Source of the DNA: Mucilaginibacter daejeonensis
GTDB taxonomy: Bacteria; Bacteroidota; Bacteroidia; Sphingobacteriales; Sphingobacteriaceae
NCBI RefSeq assembly: GCF_020783335.1
Contig: NZ_CP086068.1
Location: forward strand, 1,860,001-1,924,000
Direction of reading: 5' to 3'
DNA: 64,000 nt
The notes beneath the pieces are model-generated. The model worked only from the letters and a program-made list of their open reading frames with translations, made no database searches and had not been told where the DNA came from. Below, in pieces: positions 44,171 through 53,485 of this stretch; the stretch's first letter is position 1; the number at the start of each line of letters is the position of its first letter. A program made the translations under genes and the position numbers.

Positions 44171-44992
44171 GTGCCTTTGAAAAATTTTGACCTGCTCTTT
44201 AAATGGTGTGCTATAGTAAGCCTTCCTTTAATAATGTCCTCCTGTTCTTCGATTAAGAACGTTAAGTACTTTACAGATATTCCTGATAGCCAAAAAATCA
44301 CAAATCTTGCAACTTTGAAATACGAGGAACCGCGTATTCAACCTGATGATATATTATCGATCAATATACAAACAGTTGACCCAAGTGCTACTAAGGTCTT
44401 AGCCACCGGAACACTTCAAAATTCGGCAGTGGGTGCCACCACAGCCGGAAGCACAGGGTCACAAACAATTTCTGGCTATTTGGTCGATAACAGCGGTAAT
44501 ATTGAATTGCCAGTGCTGGGAAAGATCAAAGTTAGCACTTTGACCACTGAACAAGCAAGAGAAGAGATTCGGGCAAGGGCCACCAAATTGTATAAAGATC
44601 CAACAGTAAATCTACGTTTTGCCAATTTCAAAATAACGGTAATGGGAGAGGTAGCTAAGCCAGGTGTATATGTAGCATCCAATGAAAAGGTCAATATATT
44701 AGACGCATTAGGCTTAGCTGGTGATATCACCATTTACGGCAAACGTGAAAATATTGCGCTGATTAGACAGTTTGAAGATGGTAGCCGAAAAATGATTAGG
44801 CTTGATTTAACTAAAAGCGAAATTTTAAACTCTCCTTATTATTACCTGAGGCAGAATGATTATTTGTATGTTGAGCCTACAAAATCTAAGGTTGTGTCTT
44901 CTGATGCTATTCAAAACAGAAACATATCTATCATCACTGCAGTTACTGCTTCCTTGATTTCACTGATTGCCATTATAATAAGTCGCAACTAA
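44171..44992 (+). CDS. Wza-like polysaccharide export lipoprotein
   Basis: A 273-residue outer-membrane export protein. The lipobox is MSSC near residue 25, followed by a Poly_export domain (about 55-150: EEPRIQPDDILSINIQ, SGNIELPVLGKIKV) and an SLBB domain (about 155-225: VMGEVAKPGVYVASNEKVNILDALGLAGDI). A C-terminal hydrophobic helix (ITAVTASLISLIAIIIS) is usual in Bacteroidota members. It probably forms the export channel with the next gene's product. The start is GTG 44171. It is four bases before the Wzc-like gene. Confidence 0.92.
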   Translation: MPLKNFDLLFKWCAIVSLPLIMSSCSSIKNVKYFTDIPDSQKITNLATLKYEEPRIQPDDILSINIQTVDPSATKVLATGTLQNSAVGATTAGSTGSQTISGYLVDNSGNIELPVLGKIKVSTLTTEQAREEIRARATKLYKDPTVNLRFANFKITVMGEVAKPGVYVASNEKVNILDALGLAGDITIYGKRENIALIRQFEDGSRKMIRLDLTKSEILNSPYYYLRQNDYLYVEPTKSKVVSSDAIQNRNISIITAVTASLISLIAIIISRN

Positions 44993-44996
44993 CTTT

Positions 44997-47366
44997 ATGA
45001 CTAATTTGAATCATAATATAAATACAAAAACTTCAGGCGAATCTGATAGCATTGATTTAAAAGCGGTTTTTTATAAACTAATTGGTAACTGGCAGTTGTT
45101 TGTGATTAGCTTAGTTATCGCCTTGTTAGCTTCATCCATTTATTCTTATTACGCTCACCCTTCTTGGAGTATTTCAAGTAAATTGCTAGTAAAAGATGAT
45201 AAAAGCAATGCTCAAGGTGCATTGAGCGGTACCTTAAGTGGAGACATTGGATCAATATTTAATGCGAAAAGCAATGCCGATAATGAGATTCAAATCATAA
45301 AATCAAGGACTTTAATGCATAATACTGTTAAAGATATGCAGTTGAATGTTAGTCTTTTTTCAAAAAATGGAGCAAAAAAAAGAGAAATTTATGAAGAAGC
45401 ACCGTTTAGTGTTCATTTAATTTATAAAAGCGATACTTTGAATTATAGGGAATACCAGATTCAAGTCCTAAACAATAAAGAGTTTAATATATCTAATAGT
45501 GAAGATGAGATTGTACAAAAAGCAAAATTTGGACAAATAATTCATCTTAAACAATATGACGTTATCTTATATTATAAAAGTGGGAAAAAATATTTACCTA
45601 GATATCTAGTGTCGGTACAGGACATTAATCAAACGGTTGATATATTTTCAAAGCGCTTCGCAGCCACTCTGTCAGATAAACAAGCCACCACAATAGATCT
45701 GTCTTTTATTTATGATCATCCAGCAAAAGGCGAGGCAATATTAAATAGGTTGATGCAAATATATCTGTCTTCTAACATCCAAAGTGAAAAGCAGATAGCT
45801 GATAGTGCAATGGCCTTTATTGATTCACGGATAGTGCTCGTTTCAAGTGAGTTAACAAATATTGAGAAAAAATTCGAGAGGTTTAAAACCAACAATAATA
45901 TTGCTAACATAACAGAGCAATCTAAATCTTTAGTCTCTAATGCAAGTGAATTTTATACTAAGCTTGCACAACAAGAAACACAATTAGCTGTAGTTTCAGA
46001 TTTGGAAAAATATTTGAATAATCCTCAAAACAAAAATATAATACCAAGTTCATTAGTTAATCCAGCCGATCAATCATTCGGTTTAGCTATAAATGCCTAC
46101 AATGAATTATTGTTAAGCAAACAAAAGGCATTGCTATCTTACACAAGTTCCAATCCAGTAATTGAAAACTTAGACAAACAAATAAATGATTCTAGAACTA
46201 ACTTACTTCGTAATATAGAAACATATAAAAAGTCCTTGCAAACCGGACGAAATTCATTAGCTCAACAAAATTCTGGAATCACTGGCCAACTTAAACAATT
46301 ACCTAGTAAGGAAAGAAACTATCTTGACTTTGCGCGCCAACAAAATTTAAAGCAAGAGCTATATTTATTTTTATTGCAAAAACGCGAGGAAACCGCTATC
46401 TCTCGAAATTCTACTATATCAAGCTCAAGAATCGTTGATTTTGCTAAGGCTGACTTCTTACCTTTCAAACCAAAAAAAATAATTATTTATGCTGTAGGAT
46501 TTATATTAGGTCTAATAATTCCCGCTATGTATTTATTTGTGAAAGAATTTTTCAATTTAAAGATTAATAGCAAGAGCGATATTGAAAGAATAACCCCTGT
46601 AACGATACTAGGGGAAATTGGTCACAATAGTGACAAGCAAAGTTTAGTTACCGGTAACAACTCCCGTTCTGTAATTTCAGAGCAATTCAGAAGCTTGCGC
46701 ACCAATTTGCAATTTGTCATAGATTCTTCTAAACCAAGTGTGATATTGTTCACCTCAAGTATGAGCGGCGAGGGTAAATCATTTCTATCCCTTAATTTAG
46801 GAAGCGCTTTATCGTTAACTGATAAGAAAGTGGTGTTTATGGAGATGGATTTACGTAAACCAAAACTGTCAGAAAGCATAGGATTGGATATAAACAATGG
46901 TTTTAGCAATTATGCTATTTCTGATGCCAACAATTATGACTATAAAAAATTATTGAAGCCTTTAAGCTTCAATAAAAATTGTTTTTTGATCTCATCAGGG
47001 CCGATACCTCCGAACCCTTCCGAACTATTAAGTAATGGAAAGCTTGAAAGACTTTTAGAAAATCTTAAAAAAGATTTTGATTATATTATTATCGATTGTG
47101 CACCCGTTGGATTAGTAACTGATGCACTAATGATACACCGTTATGTTGATTTAACTTTTTACGTGTTAAGGCAAGGATTTACCTATAAATCTCAATTACA
47201 CGTATTAAACGAATTATTAGGAACAAATAAATTGAAGAACATCTATTTGATCGTCAATGATATAAAAAGTCAAAAGGCAGGCTATTCTTCTTATAAGCAA
47301 GCCTATGGTTACGGCATTGAAGAACAAGACAACTCAGTATTTTCAAAATTTAAGTTCTGGAAATAA
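44997..47366 (+). CDS. Wzc-like polysaccharide co-polymerase / tyrosine autokinase
   Basis: A 789-residue protein with a Wzz-type N-terminal membrane domain (helix about 34-52), a long periplasmic coiled-coil region (about 250-480), a second helix at about 495-515, and a cytoplasmic BY-kinase. Kinase motifs are Walker A SGEGKS (590-595), Walker A' VVFMEMDLRKPK and Walker B DYIIIDCAP. The C-terminus carries a tyrosine cluster (AGYSSYKQAYGYG), the autophosphorylation site of Wzc-type kinases. It controls chain length and export with the Wza-like protein. No phosphatase (Wzb) gene is nearby. Confidence 0.93.
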   Translation: MTNLNHNINTKTSGESDSIDLKAVFYKLIGNWQLFVISLVIALLASSIYSYYAHPSWSISSKLLVKDDKSNAQGALSGTLSGDIGSIFNAKSNADNEIQIIKSRTLMHNTVKDMQLNVSLFSKNGAKKREIYEEAPFSVHLIYKSDTLNYREYQIQVLNNKEFNISNSEDEIVQKAKFGQIIHLKQYDVILYYKSGKKYLPRYLVSVQDINQTVDIFSKRFAATLSDKQATTIDLSFIYDHPAKGEAILNRLMQIYLSSNIQSEKQIADSAMAFIDSRIVLVSSELTNIEKKFERFKTNNNIANITEQSKSLVSNASEFYTKLAQQETQLAVVSDLEKYLNNPQNKNIIPSSLVNPADQSFGLAINAYNELLLSKQKALLSYTSSNPVIENLDKQINDSRTNLLRNIETYKKSLQTGRNSLAQQNSGITGQLKQLPSKERNYLDFARQQNLKQELYLFLLQKREETAISRNSTISSSRIVDFAKADFLPFKPKKIIIYAVGFILGLIIPAMYLFVKEFFNLKINSKSDIERITPVTILGEIGHNSDKQSLVTGNNSRSVISEQFRSLRTNLQFVIDSSKPSVILFTSSMSGEGKSFLSLNLGSALSLTDKKVVFMEMDLRKPKLSESIGLDINNGFSNYAISDANNYDYKKLLKPLSFNKNCFLISSGPIPPNPSELLSNGKLERLLENLKKDFDYIIIDCAPVGLVTDALMIHRYVDLTFYVLRQGFTYKSQLHVLNELLGTNKLKNIYLIVNDIKSQKAGYSSYKQAYGYGIEEQDNSVFSKFKFWK

Positions 47367-47406
47367 TAATCAACCTTTATTGTTTAACATCTACTAACAA
47401 AGTAAA

Positions 47407-48177
47407 ATGAAAGTTGTAATTCTAGCAGGAGGCTTAGGCACTAGATTATCAGAAGAAACTGTATTAAAGCCGAAACCTATGGTTGAAATAGGAGGAATGC
47501 CTATTCTATGGCATATAATGAAGATTTACTCCACTTATGGCTACAACGAATTTATTGTTTGTTTGGGCTACAAAGGGTATGTTATAAAAGAATATTTTGC
47601 AAATTATTTTTTACATAAATCTGATGTTACTATTGATTTGACAAGTAATTCGTTAAGTGTTCATGATTCGCAAGTTGAGCCTTGGAAGATAACGCTTGTG
47701 GATACAGGTAACGATTCGATGACAGGTGGAAGAATAAAACGTATTAAAGATCATGTAGGCAACAATCCGTTTTTGCTTACTTATGGTGATGGCGTTAGTA
47801 ATGTTAATATAGCAGAGTTAGTTAGTTTTCATAAAAACCATAGAAAAATGTGCACCGTTACTGGTGTTCAACCCTCTGGCAGATTTGGAGCACTGAATAT
47901 AACACCAGAAGATCAAGTATTATCATTTATGGAAAAGCCGAAGGGGGATGGATCATGGGTTAATGGTGGTTTTTTTGTTTGCGAACCAAAAGTTTTTGAT
48001 TTCATTGAAGACGATTCGACAACTTGGGAAAGTGAGCCTATGGAAAATATTGCCGCAGCCGGAGAGATGTTCACCTATAAGCATCATGGTTTTTGGAAGC
48101 CAATGGATACATTACGTGATAAACAAGAGTTAGATACGGAATGGAATGCAGGTAAAGCAAAATGGAGAATCTGGTAA
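47407..48177 (+). CDS. rfbF: Glucose-1-phosphate cytidylyltransferase
   Basis: A 256-residue nucleotidyltransferase that makes CDP-glucose from CTP and glucose-1-phosphate. The N-terminal LAGGLGTRLSEET and KPMVEIGGMPILWHIMKIY, and GDGVSNVNIAELVSFH, ESEPMENIAAAGEMF and HHGFWKPMDTLRDK, are RfbF-specific blocks. It feeds the CDP-glucose 4,6-dehydratase immediately downstream, whose frame starts inside or 11 bases after this gene. Confidence 0.95.
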   Translation: MKVVILAGGLGTRLSEETVLKPKPMVEIGGMPILWHIMKIYSTYGYNEFIVCLGYKGYVIKEYFANYFLHKSDVTIDLTSNSLSVHDSQVEPWKITLVDTGNDSMTGGRIKRIKDHVGNNPFLLTYGDGVSNVNIAELVSFHKNHRKMCTVTGVQPSGRFGALNITPEDQVLSFMEKPKGDGSWVNGGFFVCEPKVFDFIEDDSTTWESEPMENIAAAGEMFTYKHHGFWKPMDTLRDKQELDTEWNAGKAKWRIW

Positions 48178-48188
48178 ATAATAAAACA

Positions 48189-49289
48189 ATGTTTGAAAAT
48201 ATCTACAAAGGAAAAAAAGTACTAGTAACCGGCCATACGGGTTTTAAAGGCTCGTGGTTATGTTTATGGCTAAAGATGCTTGGAGCGGATGTTTTTGGAA
48301 TTTCGAATGAAATTTATAAAGCTCCAAATCTGTATGAAGCTGCAGATATTGACAGTCAGATTGTGTCTCATATAGCCGATATACGAGATTTAAATAAAAT
48401 GACCAGTTTAATTAAGAATATACAGCCTGATTTTATATTTCATTTAGCAGCACAGCCAATTGTAAAATTGGCATATGAGGAACCTGTAGACACATTTACA
48501 ACTAATATAATTGGTACTGCCAATATATTAGAAGCATTGAGAGTTTTAAACTACCCTTGTATAGCTATTATGATAACAAGTGATAAATGCTATGATAATG
48601 TAGAGTGGGTATGGGGATATCGTGAAACAGATCAGCTTGGTGGAAAAGATCCCTATTCAGCATCAAAAGGAGGTGCCGAATTAATAATCAAAACTTATTT
48701 TCATTCTTACTTCAAGAAAAACTCATCTGTAAAAATAGCTTCTGTAAGAGCAGGTAATGTGATAGGTGGCGGAGATTGGGCTGCAAATCGCATCGTCCCA
48801 GACTGTTTCAGAGCTTGGGCTAGCAATGAAAAAGTAGTTATTAGGAGCCCTAATGCAACACGTCCTTGGCAGCATGTACTTGAACCACTGAGTGGATATT
48901 TACGTACAGGACAACTATTACATCAAGAGAAAATTGATAACGGTGAAGCTTATAACTTCGGTCCACCGACAGATAAAAACTACACCGTCATTGATCTTAT
49001 AAAGGCATTGGCCAACGATTGGGATGCTGACAACAAAGACATTTTAAATGTTGAGGATTCAAATTTTCTGGAATCTGGTTTATTAAAATTAAATATCGAC
49101 AAAGCATTATTTGACATGCAATGGATACCTACGTTGGATTTTGATCAAACTGCAATATTTACATCAGAGTGGTACAAAAATTATTATCAAAAATTGACTG
49201 ATCAGGACTCTCTTCAATTTACAACAATTCAAATTGAGCAATATGTTAGAGTTGCTCAAAGCAAAGACATTTCATGGGCACTGAGATAA
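48189..49289 (+). CDS. rfbG: CDP-glucose 4,6-dehydratase
   Basis: A 366-residue extended short-chain dehydrogenase. The NAD site is VTGHTGFKGSWL at about 13-24 and the catalytic Y156-x3-K160 lies in YSASKGG; SVRAGNVIGGGDWAANRIVPD is an RfbG signature. It converts CDP-glucose to CDP-4-keto-6-deoxyglucose, the branch point for CDP-deoxysugars. The ATG at 48189 is preferred; a start at 48162, overlapping rfbF by 16 bases, would add 9 residues. The next gene overlaps by 16 bases. Confidence 0.94.
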   Translation: MFENIYKGKKVLVTGHTGFKGSWLCLWLKMLGADVFGISNEIYKAPNLYEAADIDSQIVSHIADIRDLNKMTSLIKNIQPDFIFHLAAQPIVKLAYEEPVDTFTTNIIGTANILEALRVLNYPCIAIMITSDKCYDNVEWVWGYRETDQLGGKDPYSASKGGAELIIKTYFHSYFKKNSSVKIASVRAGNVIGGGDWAANRIVPDCFRAWASNEKVVIRSPNATRPWQHVLEPLSGYLRTGQLLHQEKIDNGEAYNFGPPTDKNYTVIDLIKALANDWDADNKDILNVEDSNFLESGLLKLNIDKALFDMQWIPTLDFDQTAIFTSEWYKNYYQKLTDQDSLQFTTIQIEQYVRVAQSKDISWALR

Positions 49290-49729
49290 TTAACGGTGTT
49301 TATTATAGTCCTCTTAATATAATCTCCACAACGGGTGGAACCGTTATGCACGCAATAAAAGGTATTGATGAGTTTCTGCCCTCTTTTGGCGAATGTTATT
49401 TTTCAACAGCAAAAAGTAAAGATCCGAAGGCTTGGAAAAAGCACAGTCGTATGATTTGTAACTTGTTTGTACCCAAAGGAGAAGTCAAGTTCGTGTTCTT
49501 TGACGATAGAGTAGATAGCGTCGATTACAAACAAATAGCCGAATTTAATTTAGGTCAAAGTAACTATGGTAGGTTAACAATTTTTCCTAACGTGTGGTTT
49601 GGTTTTGCTGGAGTTGCTGATAACGAAGACAGTTTGATTTTGAATGTCGCTAACATACTTCATGAACCTTCCGAAAGCTCCAGGTTGGAACCTGATACAG
49701 AAAAAATACCCTACGTTTGGAAATTTTAA
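49274..49729 (+). CDS. dTDP-4-dehydrorhamnose 3,5-epimerase-like cupin enzyme
   Basis: A 151-residue RmlC-like cupin: GGTVMHAIKGIDEF, FGECYFSTAKSKDPKAWKKHSRM, VPKGEVKFVFFDDR and WFGFAGV match the short RmlC-like sugar epimerase subgroup found in polysaccharide loci. Placed after rfbG, it probably epimerises C3 and/or C5 of CDP-4-keto-6-deoxyglucose; the nucleotide is inferred from the neighbours. It overlaps rfbG by 16 bases and is 3 bases before the reductase gene. Confidence 0.82.
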   Translation: MGTEIINGVYYSPLNIISTTGGTVMHAIKGIDEFLPSFGECYFSTAKSKDPKAWKKHSRMICNLFVPKGEVKFVFFDDRVDSVDYKQIAEFNLGQSNYGRLTIFPNVWFGFAGVADNEDSLILNVANILHEPSESSRLEPDTEKIPYVWKF

Positions 49730-49731
49730 TT

Positions 49732-50589
49732 ATGAAGGTACTTGTAACAGGAAGTTCTGGCATTTTAGGTTCAGATATTTGCAAGCAGTTAGAGCTTAAA
49801 GGTTGTAATTACATCGGCTTCAACTCACAGAATATCAAGCTTGATGACTTTGAAGATGTAAAAGCTAAAGTGATAGGCTTTAATCCCGATATCTTAATAC
49901 ATTGCGCAGCATTAACAAATGTTGATTTGTGTGAGGATGAAAGAGGACTGGCCTATACGGTTAATGTAAACGGTACACAAAATGTTGCCATGGCAGCTAA
50001 TTTAGTAAATGCAAAAATGATTTACATAAGTAGTTGCGGAGTTTATGGTAACGGTAAAGCAACACCGTATATTGAAACCGATCCAACAGAGCCTCTTAAT
50101 TATCACCATTTTACTAAACTTGAAGGAGAAGCAAAAGTTTTAGAGTGTTGTACTAAAGGGATAATCATAAGGCCGGGTTGGTTATTTGGTGGCAATCTCT
50201 CGCACCGGAAAAATTTTGTTGAAGCGCGGCGACGTGAGGCGTTAAATGTTAATGAGTTAAATAGTGCAAACGATAAAATTGGCTCGCCCACGTTCACATC
50301 TGATTTGGCAAAGCAAATACTGCATTTAGCACGTCAGGATGCCTATGGAGTATTTAATGCTGTAAATGAAGGGTGTGCATCAAGGTTTGACTATGTTACT
50401 GAGATAATTAGAAATTTGAATATAAAAGTAAAGGTAAATCCTGTTTCATCAAATAATTTTCAGCGTAAGGCTAATATGCCTGATAACGAGTGTCTCGAAA
50501 ATTTTAATCTAAGTAGGAGTGGTTTAAATATTATGCGTGACTGGAAAGATGCACTTAAAGATTACATAGATTCACAATATAGAATATAA
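49732..50589 (+). CDS. RmlD-like SDR sugar-nucleotide reductase
   Basis: A 285-residue NAD(P)-dependent reductase of the RmlD_sub_bind type: VTGSSGILGSDICKQL (5-20), NPDILIHCAALTNVDLCE, ISSCGVYG and YHHFTKLEGEAKVLE (catalytic Y-x3-K as HHFTKLEGE is shifted, so the exact active-site tyrosine is not certain). It would reduce the 4-keto group left by RfbG and the epimerase, giving a CDP-6-deoxyhexose. ATG 49732 is preferred over a TTG at 49717 that would overlap the epimerase. Confidence 0.85.
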   Translation: MKVLVTGSSGILGSDICKQLELKGCNYIGFNSQNIKLDDFEDVKAKVIGFNPDILIHCAALTNVDLCEDERGLAYTVNVNGTQNVAMAANLVNAKMIYISSCGVYGNGKATPYIETDPTEPLNYHHFTKLEGEAKVLECCTKGIIIRPGWLFGGNLSHRKNFVEARRREALNVNELNSANDKIGSPTFTSDLAKQILHLARQDAYGVFNAVNEGCASRFDYVTEIIRNLNIKVKVNPVSSNNFQRKANMPDNECLENFNLSRSGLNIMRDWKDALKDYIDSQYRI

Positions 50590-50593
50590 TTAT

Positions 50594-51961
50594 ATGTATA
50601 CCATAATTGGTGCTGGCCTGGCAGGATTGAGTACAGCCGATCATTTAAAGAAAGCAAATGTTGCTTTTGAACTTTACGAAGCTAAAATGCATGGTGGTGG
50701 GCATATTCATAGCGAAACAGTTAACGGGTTTACTTGGGATGAAGGGCCACATGTATCATTTACTAAATATAATTATGTTAAAGAATATTTTGCAGATAAT
50801 TGTGAGCAGAAATTTTTAGAATATCCAGCAGATCCCACTAATTATTATCATCACAGCTGGATACTTCACCCTGCACAGTCTAACATGTATGCCCTGCCGG
50901 AGCCATTGAGGCAACAATGCATTGATAGCCTTTTGCACGAAAGAGCGATACAGACCGCTGAAAACTATGTGCCGGGAAATTATAAAGATTGGATAAATTA
51001 TGCTTTCGGAAAGGTGTTTGCTAATAATTTGGCCGAAGTATATACTCAAAAGTACTGGACCACAAGTGCTGAAAACTTAACCACCGATTGGATTGGTAAA
51101 AGGATATATTTTCCTGCAATACACGACATGGTTGAAAGTGCTAAGGGCCCTCTTAATAAACCAACCCATTATATTAGTAAAGTAAGGTATCCAGCCAAAG
51201 GTGGGTTTTATTCATTTATAAAAAAAATTGAGAATGACTTAAATATCAATTATGGTCATGACTTAAAGTATATCTCGTTTAAGCAAAAAAGTCTACAATT
51301 TGCTAATGGCACTGTTATAGATTTTGACAAACTTGTATTAACTATACCTTTGCCAACAATAATTGCGAAAAGTGACGCACCTGCTGATATTAAATTAAGA
51401 GCAAAGCAACTTAAGTGTTCACAAGTTCTCATTGTTAATGCAGTGATAGATCATACGCCTGCCGTAACTAATCATTGGATATATGTTTACGATAATGACA
51501 TGTATTCTACACGTATAAATTTTACTGATCTGTTAGCTCCTGAAAATGGAGTGAGCGGTAAATGCGGTATACAGGTTGAGGTTTATTTTTCTGATTACCG
51601 CCCGTTTAATCATGATACTCAAAGCATTACTAATCATGTTTTAAATGAACTTATACAAATGGGCTTAGTTAAAAGTATAAACCATGTTGAAAGTTATCAT
51701 ACTAAGTTTATCAACTGGGCAAATGTAATTTTTGATAAAGATCGGGAGCAAGCTCAAAACGCCATTTTTAACTGGCTTACAGAGGTTGGTATGGTTAGGG
51801 AAACAGAAGATATATATCCTATGACTGAGTGGGATACTAAAGAAATAACTAAACTTGGTGATGTCATTTTAGCAGGGAGGTTTGCCCAATGGAAGTATTA
51901 CTGGACCGATGATTGCGTCTTGCGTGGTAAATATATTGCTGATTGTGCAGTTATTAAATAA
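50594..51961 (+). CDS. FAD-dependent oxidoreductase, UDP-galactopyranose-mutase/amine-oxidase-like
   Basis: A 455-residue flavoprotein with an N-terminal Rossmann motif IIGAGLAGLSTADHL (4-18) followed by YEAKMHGGGHIHSETVNGFTWDEGPHVSF, the layout shared by UDP-galactopyranose mutases and protoporphyrinogen-oxidase-like enzymes. The C-terminal ILAGRFAQWKYYWTDDCVLRG also fits. In this locus a sugar-ring mutase or related sugar-nucleotide step is plausible; which one is not clear. It starts 4 bases after the reductase gene. Confidence 0.75.
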   Translation: MYTIIGAGLAGLSTADHLKKANVAFELYEAKMHGGGHIHSETVNGFTWDEGPHVSFTKYNYVKEYFADNCEQKFLEYPADPTNYYHHSWILHPAQSNMYALPEPLRQQCIDSLLHERAIQTAENYVPGNYKDWINYAFGKVFANNLAEVYTQKYWTTSAENLTTDWIGKRIYFPAIHDMVESAKGPLNKPTHYISKVRYPAKGGFYSFIKKIENDLNINYGHDLKYISFKQKSLQFANGTVIDFDKLVLTIPLPTIIAKSDAPADIKLRAKQLKCSQVLIVNAVIDHTPAVTNHWIYVYDNDMYSTRINFTDLLAPENGVSGKCGIQVEVYFSDYRPFNHDTQSITNHVLNELIQMGLVKSINHVESYHTKFINWANVIFDKDREQAQNAIFNWLTEVGMVRETEDIYPMTEWDTKEITKLGDVILAGRFAQWKYYWTDDCVLRGKYIADCAVIK

Positions 51962-52045
51962 TGTGTTCTATAAAATTATACAGAAGTTAAGTTGATACCT
52001 CTGGGAATACCAGAGGTATCATAGAATCCTCAAACGAAAATAAAT

Positions 52046-53485
52046 TTGAAAAAAAATCTTCTATATAATATTTTACTAACAGTTAGTCAATTTATCCTTC
52101 CACTAATTAGCTTTCCGTATGCGTCTCGAATAATTGGCCCTCAGGGTATTGGAACTGTTAATTTCGTTGACAGTTTTACTCAGTATTTTGTTTTAATAGC
52201 TGCTTTAGGTATTCCTTACTATGGTGTTCGAGAAATAGCGAAGGTTAAGGATGATAATGAAAAAAAGTATAAATTGTTTAGTGAAATATTTTTCATCCAC
52301 ATAGTTTCCGCTGTTATAATATCTTTGGTCTATTTATTAGTTTCGTTATTTATACCACAACTTCACCGGAATTTGAGTTTAGTTTACATTGGTGTCAGTA
52401 TTATTATGGCTAATGTGTTTTCTTTAGAGTGGTTTTTTCAAGGCATTGGAGAGTATTCGTATATAGCAATAAGATCAATATTGGTAAGGTCTTTATCAGT
52501 TTTATTACTTTTCGTTTTGTTAAAAAATTCTAAGCAGGTAGAGGTATATTATCTGATCTTGGCAAGTGTATTTATCTTGAATGGTATATCAAATTTTTTA
52601 TACATACATAAAAAAGTGAGGATTAGTTTTTCAAACCTCAAATTGGATCAGCATTTTAAGCCTCTTCTTGTTATACTTAGCTCAAGTTTAGCAATTAGCG
52701 TTTATGTATATATTGATAATATTTTACTTGGTTTCTTGCAAAATGATGAAGCTGTTGGTTATTATTCAACCTCTGTAAAAATCGTAAAAATTCCTTTAGC
52801 ATTACTTGGTGCTATCAGCACTATTATAATTCCTCAAATAAGTAATTTTTATCATAAAGGTAATATTGACGAGGTTAGATCTCTAATAGATAAGTCGTTC
52901 AATTTTGTTTGTTTATTTGGTCTTCCGGTAATGATCGGTTTAACATTAAATGCCGAATTTCTTATTACAATTTTTGCGGGAGAAAAGTTCAAAAATGCCA
53001 TTATCATTGTTGAGATACTTTCGCCTATCATTTTTTTGATCGGCCTAAACAATTTGTTTGGAGTGCAAATATTAACGCCAATTGGGAAAGAAAAATTTTT
53101 GTTGAGGGGTGTGATTGTGGGTATGATATTTAGCTTGATAATAAACTTACTATTAGTACCAAAATATTCTTATATAGGATCAGCTATTGCAAATGTTATA
53201 ACAGAAATCATAGTTACGGCTTTTTGTTTTAAGTACTCTAAAAAGTTTATAAAATATACACCTGATTTAAAGGTACTATCTCAGTCTTTTTTTGTATCCA
53301 TATTATTTTATCCAATACATAAAGCAGTTGGGTGTTTACAAACACCAGTATTATATAAGGGCTTGTTCAGTATAGTAGCTTGTGCTACAATTTATCTTGC
53401 TTTTTTCCTTTTCCTTTTTAAAAACAAATATATTGACGCAGTTAAGCATAATGTTATGAAGAAACTATCAATAAATAAAGGTTAG
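52046..53485 (+). CDS. Wzx-type oligosaccharide flippase
   Basis: A 479-residue polytopic membrane protein (about 12-14 helices) of the MOP/polysaccharide-transporter family: N-terminal LISFPYASRIIGPQGIGTVNFVDSF and DNDEKKYKLFSEIFFIH, and middle EWFFQGIGEYSYIAIRS. It would flip the lipid-linked repeat unit across the inner membrane. The start is a TTG at 52046. One base separates its stop from the next start. Confidence 0.9.
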   Translation: MKKNLLYNILLTVSQFILPLISFPYASRIIGPQGIGTVNFVDSFTQYFVLIAALGIPYYGVREIAKVKDDNEKKYKLFSEIFFIHIVSAVIISLVYLLVSLFIPQLHRNLSLVYIGVSIIMANVFSLEWFFQGIGEYSYIAIRSILVRSLSVLLLFVLLKNSKQVEVYYLILASVFILNGISNFLYIHKKVRISFSNLKLDQHFKPLLVILSSSLAISVYVYIDNILLGFLQNDEAVGYYSTSVKIVKIPLALLGAISTIIIPQISNFYHKGNIDEVRSLIDKSFNFVCLFGLPVMIGLTLNAEFLITIFAGEKFKNAIIIVEILSPIIFLIGLNNLFGVQILTPIGKEKFLLRGVIVGMIFSLIINLLLVPKYSYIGSAIANVITEIIVTAFCFKYSKKFIKYTPDLKVLSQSFFVSILFYPIHKAVGCLQTPVLYKGLFSIVACATIYLAFFLFLFKNKYIDAVKHNVMKKLSINKG

